A stretch of 21,831 nt of DNA, from the NCBI GenBank assembly GCA_021153265.1, contig JAGKTU010000028.1, positions 1-21,831 of the forward strand. The letters run 5' to 3'. This document shows, piece after piece, positions 8,054 to 14,962 of this stretch; the stretch's first letter is position 1; each line of letters opens with the position of its first letter. Below the pieces are notes generated by a model. It saw nothing but the letters and a program-made list of their open reading frames with translations. It made no database searches and was not told where the DNA came from. The translations under genes were made by a program, and so were the position numbers. This stretch comes from Clostridia bacterium (GTDB taxonomy: Bacteria > Bacillota > Clostridia > Oscillospirales > Oscillospiraceae).

Positions 8054-9079
8054 ATGTATCGTATTGCAAAAGCGAACCTGAATGCCCTTTATGCCGCCAT
8101 CGCGGCCTCCAAGGAGCTGTATCTGCCGGTAAGATCCGCCGGCAAGACCAATTTTGCCGCCTGGACCGAGGGCGCAGAGGTGGATCTGGACACCTTGAAG
8201 ACTGTCCGTTCTCCCAAGGATGCCTTCTTCCCCCAGAGCGAGAACCTCTACACCTGCGACCGCACCGATGGCAAGATCTCCATCACCCCCGAAGCGCTGC
8301 AGGAGAAGCCTTTCGTGGTTTTCGGCATGAAGGCTTGCGATGTCCGTGGCGTTGCCGTGCTGGATAAGGTCTTCCTTTCCGAACCCGTGGACAGCTACTA
8401 TGCTGCCCGCCGGGAGAAGGGTATCATCGTGTCTCTCGCCTGCAGCCGTCCTGCCGTATCCTGCTTCTGCCAGACCTTTGGCATCGACTGCGCCGCCCCC
8501 GAGGGCGATGTGGCCACCTGGATGGCAGGGGAGTACCTGTACTGGCTGCCCCAGAGCGAAAAGGGCGAAGCCCTGACTGCTGAACTGGCAGCTTTGCTGG
8601 AAGAAACCGACGATGCCGCCGTGGCTGAGGAAAAGGCGTCCATCGCCGCCATCTGCGACCGCCTGCCTCTGAAGGGCCTGTCCCTTGAAAACTGGGGCGC
8701 AGCGGCTGCCGATAAGAATTTTGATTCTCCCCTGTGGGAGCAGCTGTATAAGCCCTGCCTCGCCTGCGGCACCTGCACCTTCGTCTGCCCCACCTGCCAG
8801 TGCTACGACATCAAGGACTATTCTACCGGCACCGGCGTCCAGCGCTTCCGTTGCTGGGACAGCTGCATGTACTCTGACTTCACCATGATGGCCCACGGCA
8901 ACAACCGTACCAGCCAGCTCCAGCGGTTCCGCCAGCGCTTCATGCACAAGCTGGCCTATTTCCCCGCAAACAATGACGGCATGTTCTCCTGCGTCGGCTG
9001 CGGCCGGTGCGTGGACAAGTGCCCCAGCCATTTGAACATTGTCAAGGTCATCAAGGCCTTTGGAAAGGAGGGTGTCTGA
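8054..9079 (+). CDS. FlxB/FlxC-type dicluster [4Fe-4S] protein (AsrA/HydB-like)
   Basis: 341 aa. The N-terminal part has the motif GMKACDVRGVAVLD (91-104) and a cysteine patch (SCFC near 137-140) found in subunits such as anaerobic sulfite reductase A and the beta subunits of some NAD(P)-linked hydrogenases. The C-terminal half holds two [4Fe-4S] motifs: C235xxC238xxC241xxxC245P (followed by TCQC) and C313xxC316xxC319xxxC323P. It is thought to pair with the following FAD/NAD-binding subunit, as AsrA pairs with AsrB, and pass NADH electrons on to FlxD. The start is 4 nt after the previous stop; the stop overlaps the next ATG as TGATG. Confidence 0.8.
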   Translation: MYRIAKANLNALYAAIAASKELYLPVRSAGKTNFAAWTEGAEVDLDTLKTVRSPKDAFFPQSENLYTCDRTDGKISITPEALQEKPFVVFGMKACDVRGVAVLDKVFLSEPVDSYYAARREKGIIVSLACSRPAVSCFCQTFGIDCAAPEGDVATWMAGEYLYWLPQSEKGEALTAELAALLEETDDAAVAEEKASIAAICDRLPLKGLSLENWGAAAADKNFDSPLWEQLYKPCLACGTCTFVCPTCQCYDIKDYSTGTGVQRFRCWDSCMYSDFTMMAHGNNRTSQLQRFRQRFMHKLAYFPANNDGMFSCVGCGRCVDKCPSHLNIVKVIKAFGKEGV

Positions 9080-9945
9080 TGAGCGAACCCATGCACGAGT
9101 GTAAGTACAATCCCGGTTTCATGCGTGATACCCTGATCCCCCAGGTGGCGCTGATCACCGACATCCGTACTGAGACCCCCGACGTCAAGACCTTCCGCGT
9201 GGAGCGCCCCGAGGGCGGCAAGCTCTTCGAGCATCTGCCCGGCCAGTGCGCCATGGTCTGCGTTCCCGGTGTGGGCGAGGCCATGTTCTCCATCACCTCT
9301 TCTCCCACCAACAAGCTTTATCAGGAATTCTCCATCAAGCGCTGCGGCGTGCTGACGGAGCATCTGCACTCCATGCAGGCCGGCGACCAGATCCTGGTCA
9401 GAGGTCCTTATGGCAACAATTTCCCCGTGGAAGGCGAGCTGAAGGGTAAGAACCTGCTCTTCATCGCCGGCGGCATCGCGCTGGCACCTCTGCGCAGCGT
9501 CATCAATTATGTTCTGGACAACCGGGAGAACTACGGCGACATCGACATCCTCTACGGCTCCCGCTCCGCTGACGATCTGGTCCAGCGCAAGGAGATCGAA
9601 GAGGTCTGGTCCAAAGTTCCCGGTGTCAAGGTGCATCTGACCATCGACCGGGAGCAGGAAGGTTGGGACGGCCATGTGGGCTTCGTTCCCTCCTACCTGA
9701 AGGAGCTGGCCTTCGATACCAACCGCACCGCCATTCTGTGCGGCCCTCCCATCATGATCAAATTCTGCCTGCAGGGCCTGAAGGAAATGGGCTTTGCCAT
9801 GGAGCAGGTCTACACCACTCTGGAGCTGCGCATGAAGTGCGGCGTGGGTAAGTGCGGCCGGTGCAACATCGGCACCAAGTACGTCTGCAAGGACGGCCCC
9901 GTGTTCCGGTTCGACCAGGTGGACGAACTGCCTAACGAATACTAA
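9079..9945 (+). CDS. flxA: FlxA-type FAD/NAD(P)-binding oxidoreductase (NADH-oxidising subunit)
   Basis: 288 aa. It belongs to the ferredoxin-NADP reductase superfamily in the style of dihydroorotate dehydrogenase electron-transfer subunit (PyrK) and AsrB. Visible features are a FAD domain with FSITSSP (70-76), the nucleotide-binding loop GGIALAPLRS (131-140), CGPPIMIKF (221-229), and a C-terminal [2Fe-2S] site C254....C259xxC262.......C270. It should accept hydride from NADH and pass electrons into the Fe-S relay. The ATG at 9079 overlaps the upstream stop and follows AAAGGAGGG; an upstream in-frame start would lie inside the preceding gene. This subunit, rather than a hydrogenase, defines the complex as Hdr-Flx. 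Confidence 0.85.
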   Translation: MSEPMHECKYNPGFMRDTLIPQVALITDIRTETPDVKTFRVERPEGGKLFEHLPGQCAMVCVPGVGEAMFSITSSPTNKLYQEFSIKRCGVLTEHLHSMQAGDQILVRGPYGNNFPVEGELKGKNLLFIAGGIALAPLRSVINYVLDNRENYGDIDILYGSRSADDLVQRKEIEEVWSKVPGVKVHLTIDREQEGWDGHVGFVPSYLKELAFDTNRTAILCGPPIMIKFCLQGLKEMGFAMEQVYTTLELRMKCGVGKCGRCNIGTKYVCKDGPVFRFDQVDELPNEY

Positions 9946-9960
9946 GGAGGACAAAAACCT

Positions 9961-10635
9961 ATGGAAAATATGGTAAATGTCTACTTTTTCGGCAAGAAAT
10001 ATTCCGTTCCTGCCGATCTGACCATTATGACCGCCATGGAGTATGCCGGCTACACCCTGACCCGGGGCTGCGGCTGCCGCCATGGTTTCTGCGGCGCCTG
10101 CGCCACCATCTACCGCATCAAGGGCGATAACACCCTGCGTACCTGCCTGGCCTGCCAGACTCAGGTTCAGGAGGGTATGTACGTTGCTTCCATTCCCTTC
10201 TTCCCCACCGATAAGCGTACTTACGACATCGAGGGTCTGAAGGCCGACCAGCGCGTCATGATGGAGCTGTACCCCGAAATCTACGCCTGCATTGGCTGCA
10301 ACGCCTGCACCAAGGCCTGCACCCAGAGCCTGAACGTCATGCAGTACATCGCCTACGCCCAGCGCGGCGAGTTCGAGAAGTGCGCCGAGGAGTCCTTCGA
10401 CTGCGTCGGCTGCGGCTGCTGCTCCGTCCGCTGCCCCGCCGGCATCAGCCACCCCATGGTTGGCCTGCTGGCCCGCCGCCTGACTGGCAAGTACATCGCT
10501 CCCAAGTCCGAGCATCTGGAGAACCGTGTCAACGAGATCAACTCCGGTGCCTACGATGAGCTGATCGAGGCGATCATGCAGAAGCCGATCTCCGAGATGC
10601 AGGAGCTTTACAACCATCGGGACATCGAAAAGTAA
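9961..10635 (+). CDS. Fumarate reductase / thiol:fumarate reductase-type iron-sulfur subunit (FrdB-like)
   Basis: 224 aa. The N-terminal plant-type [2Fe-2S] region has cysteines 37, 39, 44, 47, 62 and 65 (GCGCRHGFCGAC ... TCLAC). It is followed by a helical ferredoxin domain with C110xxC113xxC116xxxC120 and C148xxC151xxC154xxxC158P. Both C-terminal motifs carry four cysteines, so two [4Fe-4S] clusters are expected, not the [4Fe-4S]+[3Fe-4S] pair of quinone-linked FrdB/SdhB. It should deliver electrons to the flavoprotein encoded next. There is no HdrB-like C-terminal domain as in methanogen TfrB, but a separate HdrB is in the same operon, and no membrane-anchor gene follows. GGAGG lies 10 nt before the start. 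Identity as an FrdB/TfrB relative is firm; its partner complex is inferred. Confidence 0.82.
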   Translation: MENMVNVYFFGKKYSVPADLTIMTAMEYAGYTLTRGCGCRHGFCGACATIYRIKGDNTLRTCLACQTQVQEGMYVASIPFFPTDKRTYDIEGLKADQRVMMELYPEIYACIGCNACTKACTQSLNVMQYIAYAQRGEFEKCAEESFDCVGCGCCSVRCPAGISHPMVGLLARRLTGKYIAPKSEHLENRVNEINSGAYDELIEAIMQKPISEMQELYNHRDIEK

Positions 10636-10647
10636 GGAGGGGACACC

Positions 10648-12246
10648 ATGTTTACACCTGAAATGCTGGAATCTATTAAAAAGGTGGAAGCCACCCGTGC
10701 CGAGCGCATGGCCACGGAGCCCCGCCGTATGACCGCCGAGGAGAAGTCTGAGCTTCTCAAGGCCTATCACCCCGACTACCGCCCCGAGGGCTTCAAGGAG
10801 ATCCTCGTCGGCCCCAACAAGGGCCAGAAGGCCCCCGTGGAGCTGACCAACCTGATCCACTCCAACAGCCGCCTGCTGAATGAGAACATCGACCTCAGCA
10901 AGATCGACTACGATGTGGACGTTCTGGTCATCGGCGGCGGCGGTGCCGGCGCTTCCGCAGCCATCGAGGCCCACGAGGCCGGCGCCAACGTCATGGTGGT
11001 CACCAAGCTGCGTATCGGCGACGCCAATACCATGATGGCCGAGGGCGGCATTCAGGCCGCCGACAAGGAAAATGACTCTCCCGTGCAGCACTATCTGGAT
11101 GCCTTTGGCGGCGGCCACTTCGCTGCCCGTCCCGAGCTGCTGCGCCGCCTGGTCATGGAAGCTCCCGATGCGATTGCATGGCTGAACAAGCTGGGCGTCA
11201 TGTTCGATAAGGACGAGGACGGCCGCATGGTCACCACCCACGGCGGCGGCACCTCCCGCAAGCGTATGCATGCCTGCAAGGATTACTCCGGCGCAGAGAT
11301 CATGCGTACCGTCCGTGACGAAGTCCTCAACCGCAAGATCCCCGTTGTGGAGTTCACCTCCGCTGTGGAACTGCTGAAGGATGAGTTCGGCCAGGTTGCC
11401 GGTGCAGTCCTGCTGAACATGGAAACCGGTGACTACATGGTCGCCCGTGCCAAGACCGTCATCATCGCCACCGGCGGTGCAGGCAGACTCCACTACCAGA
11501 ACTTCCCCACCTCCAACCACTACGGCGCCACCGCCGACGGCCTGATTCTGGGCTACCGTGCCGGCGCACCTCTGCTGTATCAGGATACCATCCAGTACCA
11601 CCCCACCGGCGTTGCCTACCCCAGCCAGATCTTCGGCGCACTGGTCACCGAGAAGGTCCGTTCCATCGGCGCTATGCTGGTCAACAAGGACGGCGAGGCC
11701 TATGCCCATCCTTTGGAAACCAGAGACGTTTCCGCATCCGCCATCATCCGCGAATGTGCCAACGGCAAGGGTGTGGATACCCCTCTGGGCAGCGGTGTTT
11801 GGCTGGATACGCCCATGATCGAAATGATCCACGGCGAAGGCACCATCGAAAAGAGAATTCCCGCCATGCTGCGTATGTACTTAAACTACGGCATTGATAT
11901 GAGAAAGGTGCCGATTCTGGTCTATCCCACCCTGCACTACCAGAACGGCGGTCTGGAGATCGGCGGCGAGGGCTACACCAAGGCCATCCCCAACCTGCTG
12001 GTTGCCGGCGAAGCTGTTGGCGGCATCCACGGCCGCAACCGCCTGATGGGTAACTCCCTGCTGGATATCATCGTCTTCGGCCGCAACGCCGGTAAGGCTG
12101 CTGCCGCCAAGGCTAAGGAAGTCACCTTGGGAACTCCCAATCTGAACCACATTTACGAATATGCCGAAATGCTGAAGGCTGCGGACTGCACCCATGAGGG
12201 CGTTTCCCCCCTGCTGCTGCCCAAGTATGCCCGCCATGAGCGCTAA
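10648..12246 (+). CDS. Soluble fumarate reductase flavoprotein (FrdA/TfrA-like)
   Basis: 532 aa; it reduces fumarate to succinate, or the reverse. An unusual ~88-residue N-terminal extension precedes the FAD motif GGGGAG (96-101). Residues matching the fumarate reductase active site are all present: H318 (QYHPTG), T334/E335 and R338 (TEKVR), the proton-donor Arg R359 (ETRDVSASA), H430 (LHYQNGG) and R465 (HGRNRLMGNS). The 'SHT' histidine that binds FAD covalently in membrane Frd/Sdh is absent (DANTMMAEGG), so FAD should be noncovalent. In E. coli FrdA, loss of that histidine spares fumarate reduction but not succinate oxidation, which favours the reductive direction here. The protein ends shortly after the FAD domain and lacks most of the usual C-terminal domain. 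TAAGGAGGGG precedes the ATG. L-aspartate oxidase is a less likely alternative given the neighbours. Confidence 0.85.
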   Translation: MFTPEMLESIKKVEATRAERMATEPRRMTAEEKSELLKAYHPDYRPEGFKEILVGPNKGQKAPVELTNLIHSNSRLLNENIDLSKIDYDVDVLVIGGGGAGASAAIEAHEAGANVMVVTKLRIGDANTMMAEGGIQAADKENDSPVQHYLDAFGGGHFAARPELLRRLVMEAPDAIAWLNKLGVMFDKDEDGRMVTTHGGGTSRKRMHACKDYSGAEIMRTVRDEVLNRKIPVVEFTSAVELLKDEFGQVAGAVLLNMETGDYMVARAKTVIIATGGAGRLHYQNFPTSNHYGATADGLILGYRAGAPLLYQDTIQYHPTGVAYPSQIFGALVTEKVRSIGAMLVNKDGEAYAHPLETRDVSASAIIRECANGKGVDTPLGSGVWLDTPMIEMIHGEGTIEKRIPAMLRMYLNYGIDMRKVPILVYPTLHYQNGGLEIGGEGYTKAIPNLLVAGEAVGGIHGRNRLMGNSLLDIIVFGRNAGKAAAAKAKEVTLGTPNLNHIYEYAEMLKAADCTHEGVSPLLLPKYARHER

Positions 12247-12257
12247 GGAGGATGGCC

Positions 12258-13100
12258 ATGCGTGAAATCAACGTAGCTGCCATCACCGATGTGGTGGAAA
12301 AGCTGTGCATTGAAGCCAATACCCACCTGCCCGGTGACGTCAAGTGCGCTATTGAATCCTGCCGCGCCTGCGAGGACGGCAAGATTGCCCAGGGCGTGCT
12401 GGACAAGATCATTGAGAACTATAATATCGCCGACCGGGAGTGTGTTCCCATCTGCCAGGACACCGGCATGGCCTGTGTCTTCCTGGAGATCGGTCAGGAT
12501 GTCCATCTGGTGGGCGGCAATCTGGCTGAGGCCGTGGACGAGGGCGTCCGCCGTGGTTATACCAATGGTTACCTGCGCAAGTCCGTTGTCGGCGACCCTG
12601 TCCGCCGCGGCAACACCGGCGACAATACCCCTGCCATGCTCTATACCGAGATCGTCCCCGGCGAGAATGTGAAGATCACCGTCGGCCCCAAGGGCTTCGG
12701 CAGTGAGAACATGAGCGCCATCCGGATGTTCAAGCCCTCCGCAGGTCTGCAGGGCATCAAGGACTTCATTCTGGAGACCGTGGAGAACGCCGGCCCCAAC
12801 CCCTGTCCTCCCATGGTCATCGGTGTGGGCATCGGCGGCACCTTCGACAAGGCCGCACTGCTGGCTAAGAAGGCCATCATGCGTCCTCTGGACACCCATC
12901 ATCCCGACCCCTTCTACGCAGAGCTGGAAGATGAGATGCTGGAAAAGGTCAATGCCCTGGGCATCGGCCCTCAGGGCTTCGGCGGCAAGACCACTGCCAT
13001 CGGTCTGAACATCGAGACCCTGCCCACCCACATCGCCGGTATGCCCTGCGCCATCAACATCAACTGCCACGTCACCCGGCATAAGACGGAGGTGCTGTAA
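12258..13100 (+). CDS. Class I fumarate hydratase, alpha subunit
   Basis: 280 aa from the chosen start. It is the N-terminal, [4Fe-4S]-binding half of a two-subunit class I hydro-lyase that interconverts malate and fumarate. Cluster cysteines sit in the expected motifs: C66 (VPICQDTG), C183 (GPNPCPP) and C264 or C270 (GMPCAININC). The ATG at 12258 is chosen because AAGGAGG (12245-12251) leaves 6 nt to it; the in-frame ATG at 12252 would directly abut the ribosome site. The gene is 2 nt from the beta subunit. L-tartrate dehydratase (TtdAB) has the same architecture, but malate dehydrogenase and fumarate reductase in the operon make fumarase the better call. Oxygen-sensitive fumarases of this class suit an anaerobe. 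Confidence 0.87.
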   Translation: MREINVAAITDVVEKLCIEANTHLPGDVKCAIESCRACEDGKIAQGVLDKIIENYNIADRECVPICQDTGMACVFLEIGQDVHLVGGNLAEAVDEGVRRGYTNGYLRKSVVGDPVRRGNTGDNTPAMLYTEIVPGENVKITVGPKGFGSENMSAIRMFKPSAGLQGIKDFILETVENAGPNPCPPMVIGVGIGGTFDKAALLAKKAIMRPLDTHHPDPFYAELEDEMLEKVNALGIGPQGFGGKTTAIGLNIETLPTHIAGMPCAININCHVTRHKTEVL

Positions 13101-13101
13101 T

Positions 13102-13659
13102 ATGGAAAAGCATATCACCCTGCCTCTGACCGAGGAACTGGCAAAGACTTTGAAGGCCGGCGATACCGTCTACCTCACCGGCACCATCTACACCTCCCGC
13201 GATGCCGGTCACAAGCGGATGTGCGAGGCGCTGGCCCGGGGCGAGGAACTGCCCTTTGACCCCAAGGACGCCACCATCTACTATGTCGGCCCCACTCCTG
13301 CCAAGCCCGGTCAGGTCATCGGTTCTGCCGGCCCCACCACTTCCGGCCGTATGGATGCCTATGCCCCCACCATGATGTCGGTGGGCGCAAGAGGCATGAT
13401 CGGCAAGGGCGCACGACTGCCCGAGGTCGTGGAAGCCATGAAGCAGTATTCCGGTGTCTACTTCGGCGCCATCGGCGGCGCAGGCGCATTGCTTGCCAAG
13501 TGCATCAAGAGCGCGGAACTCATTGCCTACGAGGATCTGGGCGCGGAAGCCCTGCGGAAGCTCTATGTGGAGGATATGCCCCTGTTCGTCATCATCGACA
13601 GTGATGGCAACAACCTCTATGAGTCCGGCAGAGCCGATTATCTTGCTAAGAGCGAATAA
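13102..13659 (+). CDS. Class I fumarate hydratase, beta subunit
   Basis: 185 aa, the usual length for the separate C-terminal half of class I fumarase. Family motifs are seen: RDAGHKR (33-39), GPTTSGRMD (77-85) and IGKG (100-103). These form the substrate pocket facing the alpha-subunit [4Fe-4S] cluster. The start lies 1 nt after the alpha stop, so the two are translated together in equal amounts. With MDH and the fumarate reductase it completes oxaloacetate-to-succinate conversion in one transcript. Confidence 0.87.
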   Translation: MEKHITLPLTEELAKTLKAGDTVYLTGTIYTSRDAGHKRMCEALARGEELPFDPKDATIYYVGPTPAKPGQVIGSAGPTTSGRMDAYAPTMMSVGARGMIGKGARLPEVVEAMKQYSGVYFGAIGGAGALLAKCIKSAELIAYEDLGAEALRKLYVEDMPLFVIIDSDGNNLYESGRADYLAKSE

Positions 13660-13674
13660 GAAAGGAAACCAATT

Positions 13675-13998
13675 ATGTTCAATCCTGAAGTCATTGCCGA
13701 GCTGTTCGAGGCAGTTATGATCATCTGCTTCGGTCTGAGCTGGCCTCTGTCCGTCTACAAGTCCTGGAAGTCCCGTACTGCCAAGGGCAAGTCCCTGCAG
13801 TTCGAGATCTTCATCTGGATCGGCTACATTTTCGGCATCGCCAAGAACTTCATCAAGTTCTTCAACGGCAGCACCGGCTTTATCTTCTTCCTGGCCTGGG
13901 GCTTCTACTTCCTGAACTTTATCGAGATCACCATCGATATGGCTCTTTACTTCCGGAATGTGAAGCTGGATAAGGCAGCAGACGCAGCCAAGCAGTAA
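13675..13998 (+). CDS. PQ-loop / SemiSWEET-like three-helix membrane protein
   Basis: 107 aa with three predicted membrane helices (about 8-27, 42-62 and 68-92) and a charged C-terminal tail. The first helix ends in a PQ-loop-type signature, LSWPLSVYKSWKSRTAKGKS, and the length is that of bacterial SemiSWEETs, which dimerise to form a transport pore. AAGAAAGGAAACC precedes the ATG, and the gene sits 15 nt after fumarase beta, before the operon terminator. SemiSWEETs move sugars in known cases; here the metabolic context hints at a small metabolite, perhaps an organic acid, but the substrate cannot be read from sequence. Confidence 0.7.
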   Translation: MFNPEVIAELFEAVMIICFGLSWPLSVYKSWKSRTAKGKSLQFEIFIWIGYIFGIAKNFIKFFNGSTGFIFFLAWGFYFLNFIEITIDMALYFRNVKLDKAADAAKQ

Positions 13999-14005
13999 AC
14001 AGAAT

Positions 14006-14053
14006 AAAAAGACTGTGGGCAAACCGGCTTTTGTCGGAACCCACGGTCTTTTT
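14006..14053 (+). terminator. Rho-independent terminator of the 13-gene operon
   Basis: AAAAAGACTGTGGG pairs with CCCACGGTCTTTTT (one mismatch) across a 20-nt loop that itself can form CCG...CGG. It lies 8 nt after the last stop and ends in a T run. Confidence 0.9.
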
Positions 14054-14124
14054 GCATTTTTCACAAAAATAAAAAAGCCACCCTGTAGGGTATGCCGATT
14101 TTTCCGGGCAGGGGAGGGGGGCTG

Positions 14125-14153
14125 TTGACAAAAACCGCCGGATTGAGTATTCT
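14125..14153 (+). promoter_or_regulatory. Sigma-A promoter upstream of the EIIA gene
   Basis: Consensus TTGACA (14125-14130), exact 17-nt spacer, TATTCT (14148-14153). It predicts a leader of about 155 nt before the EIIA start; that leader contains a long inverted repeat (14203-14242). Confidence 0.75.
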
Positions 14154-14202
14154 ATATTCGTATAAAAGTATAGTATGGATGATTATGAAGTGGCAGAGTG
14201 GG

Positions 14203-14242
14203 CCAAAATCTGCAAAATTGGTTATTTTTTTGTAGATTTTGG
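14203..14242 (+). promoter_or_regulatory. Stem-loop in the EIIA leader
   Basis: CCAAAATCT (14203-14211) is the exact reverse complement of AGATTTTGG (14234-14242), and inner A/T runs (CAAAA with TTTTTG) extend the stem. It is followed by TATTTTCGTTT. It could be a weak attenuator or an RNA-binding antiterminator target, as known for other PTS genes. I do not recognise a published LicT/GlcT target in it. Confidence 0.5.
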
Positions 14243-14317
14243 TATTTTCGTTTGAAAAGGGACTTTGCCGCAGAATGATCGTCCAGCGCATCCCGAATCC
14301 GAAAGGAAAAACAGAAA

Positions 14318-14803
14318 ATGGGCTTCTTAGACAAACTGTTCAGCCGCCCGGTGTATTCCCTTTACGCCCCCATGGCCGGCAGGGCAGTGTCCGTAGCGGA
14401 TGTTCCGGATTCTGCTTTTTCAGGAGGCTTGTTGGGGAAGGGCATCGCTGTGATCCCCACAGACGGCCGGGTTCTTGCCCCCTGTGACGCCACGGTGGAT
14501 GTGGTCTTCACCACCGGACATGCAGTCAGCTTGATCGCGGACTTTGGCGCAGAGATCCTCATCCATGTTGGACTGAGTGTTACAGCCCGGGACAGCCGGT
14601 TCTTCACCGCCTGTGTTCAAAGCGGTCAGAAAGTTCGCCGGGGCGATCTGCTCATCGAGGTGGATCTGCCGGCAGCGACCGGCGCCGGATTGGATCTGAC
14701 CACCCCCATGCTTGTCACCAACGCCTCCGAATACGCACAAATCCAAATCAACACCGGTGCAGACGTTACAAATTCCGATGTGGCCGTCCAACTGGCCAAA
14801 TAA
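14318..14803 (+). CDS. crr: PTS EIIA-Glc family protein (standalone)
   Basis: 161 aa, the length of free EIIA-Glc. It accepts phosphate from HPr and passes it to a sugar-specific EIIB. The two active-site histidines are present: H68 (TTGHAVS) and the phosphorylated H83 (EILIHVGLSV, where most family members have HIGIDTV). The fold markers APMAGR (17-22), GVL/RVLAP and KVRRGDLLIEVD are clear. AAAGGA lies about 12 nt before the ATG, with the strong promoter at 14125. No EIIB/EIIC is adjacent, so it may serve permeases elsewhere or act as a regulator. It is probably co-transcribed with the HPr-like gene downstream, since no terminator separates them. Confidence 0.88.
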   Translation: MGFLDKLFSRPVYSLYAPMAGRAVSVADVPDSAFSGGLLGKGIAVIPTDGRVLAPCDATVDVVFTTGHAVSLIADFGAEILIHVGLSVTARDSRFFTACVQSGQKVRRGDLLIEVDLPAATGAGLDLTTPMLVTNASEYAQIQINTGADVTNSDVAVQLAK

Positions 14804-14815
14804 CATGGGGTGAGG

Positions 14816-14896
14816 ATGAAAGCACCTCTCCGACCCGAGCTGATGACTCTGCCGGTCCACACCGCCGAACCTGCCAACGAGGTCTGCGTCCGGTGA
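14816..14896 (+). CDS. Possible 26-residue small ORF between EIIA and HPr genes
   Basis: ATG at 14816, stop TGA at 14894-14896; the product starts MKAPLRPELM and ends NEVCVR. GGGG (14807-14810) and TGAGG lie just before the start. Third codon positions are mostly G or C, as in neighbouring genes, which suggests coding. Against it: the tiny size, no recognised family, and overlap with several short inverted repeats that could instead mark a structured RNA. It could be a leader peptide or spurious. Confidence 0.3.
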   Translation: MKAPLRPELMTLPVHTAEPANEVCVR

Positions 14897-14901
14897 CCGG
14901 A
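14837..14901 (+). ncRNA. Possible structured RNA between EIIA and HPr genes
   Basis: Four short inverted repeats follow each other: GAG/CTC (14837-14849), CGGT/ACCG (14853-14864), ACCT/AGGT (14869-14883) and TCCGG/CCGGA around TGA (14889-14901). Stems are only 3-5 bp, so this is weak; no known riboswitch class was recognised. Confidence 0.25.
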
Positions 14902-14962
14902 AAATTGCTTTGTGAGTCTGAAGTATATTTTTGTAATCAAACGAAAGTGAGGAAATAATCAA

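Noticed and set aside
8956..11832. Very long open frame (958 codons) on the minus strand opposite flxA, frdB and frdA.
   Set aside because: It lies antisense to three genes with clear motifs and ribosome sites; high GC at third codon positions leaves few stops on the opposite strand. Its translation is repetitive Gly/Ala/Asp/His without recognisable motifs.
14175..14255. A 26-codon ATG frame in the EIIA leader.
   Set aside because: There is no ribosome site, the composition is AT-rich, and it coincides with the inverted repeat that better explains the region.
14840..14846. CTGATGA, the hammerhead ribozyme core, followed by a GAA and a small stem.
   Set aside because: The GAAA box is one A short (GAAC), and no stem I pairing or proper stem II is found, so a hammerhead cannot be built. 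A fluoride-riboswitch resemblance (GCTGATGACTC) also fails for lack of the upstream stem and pseudoknot.
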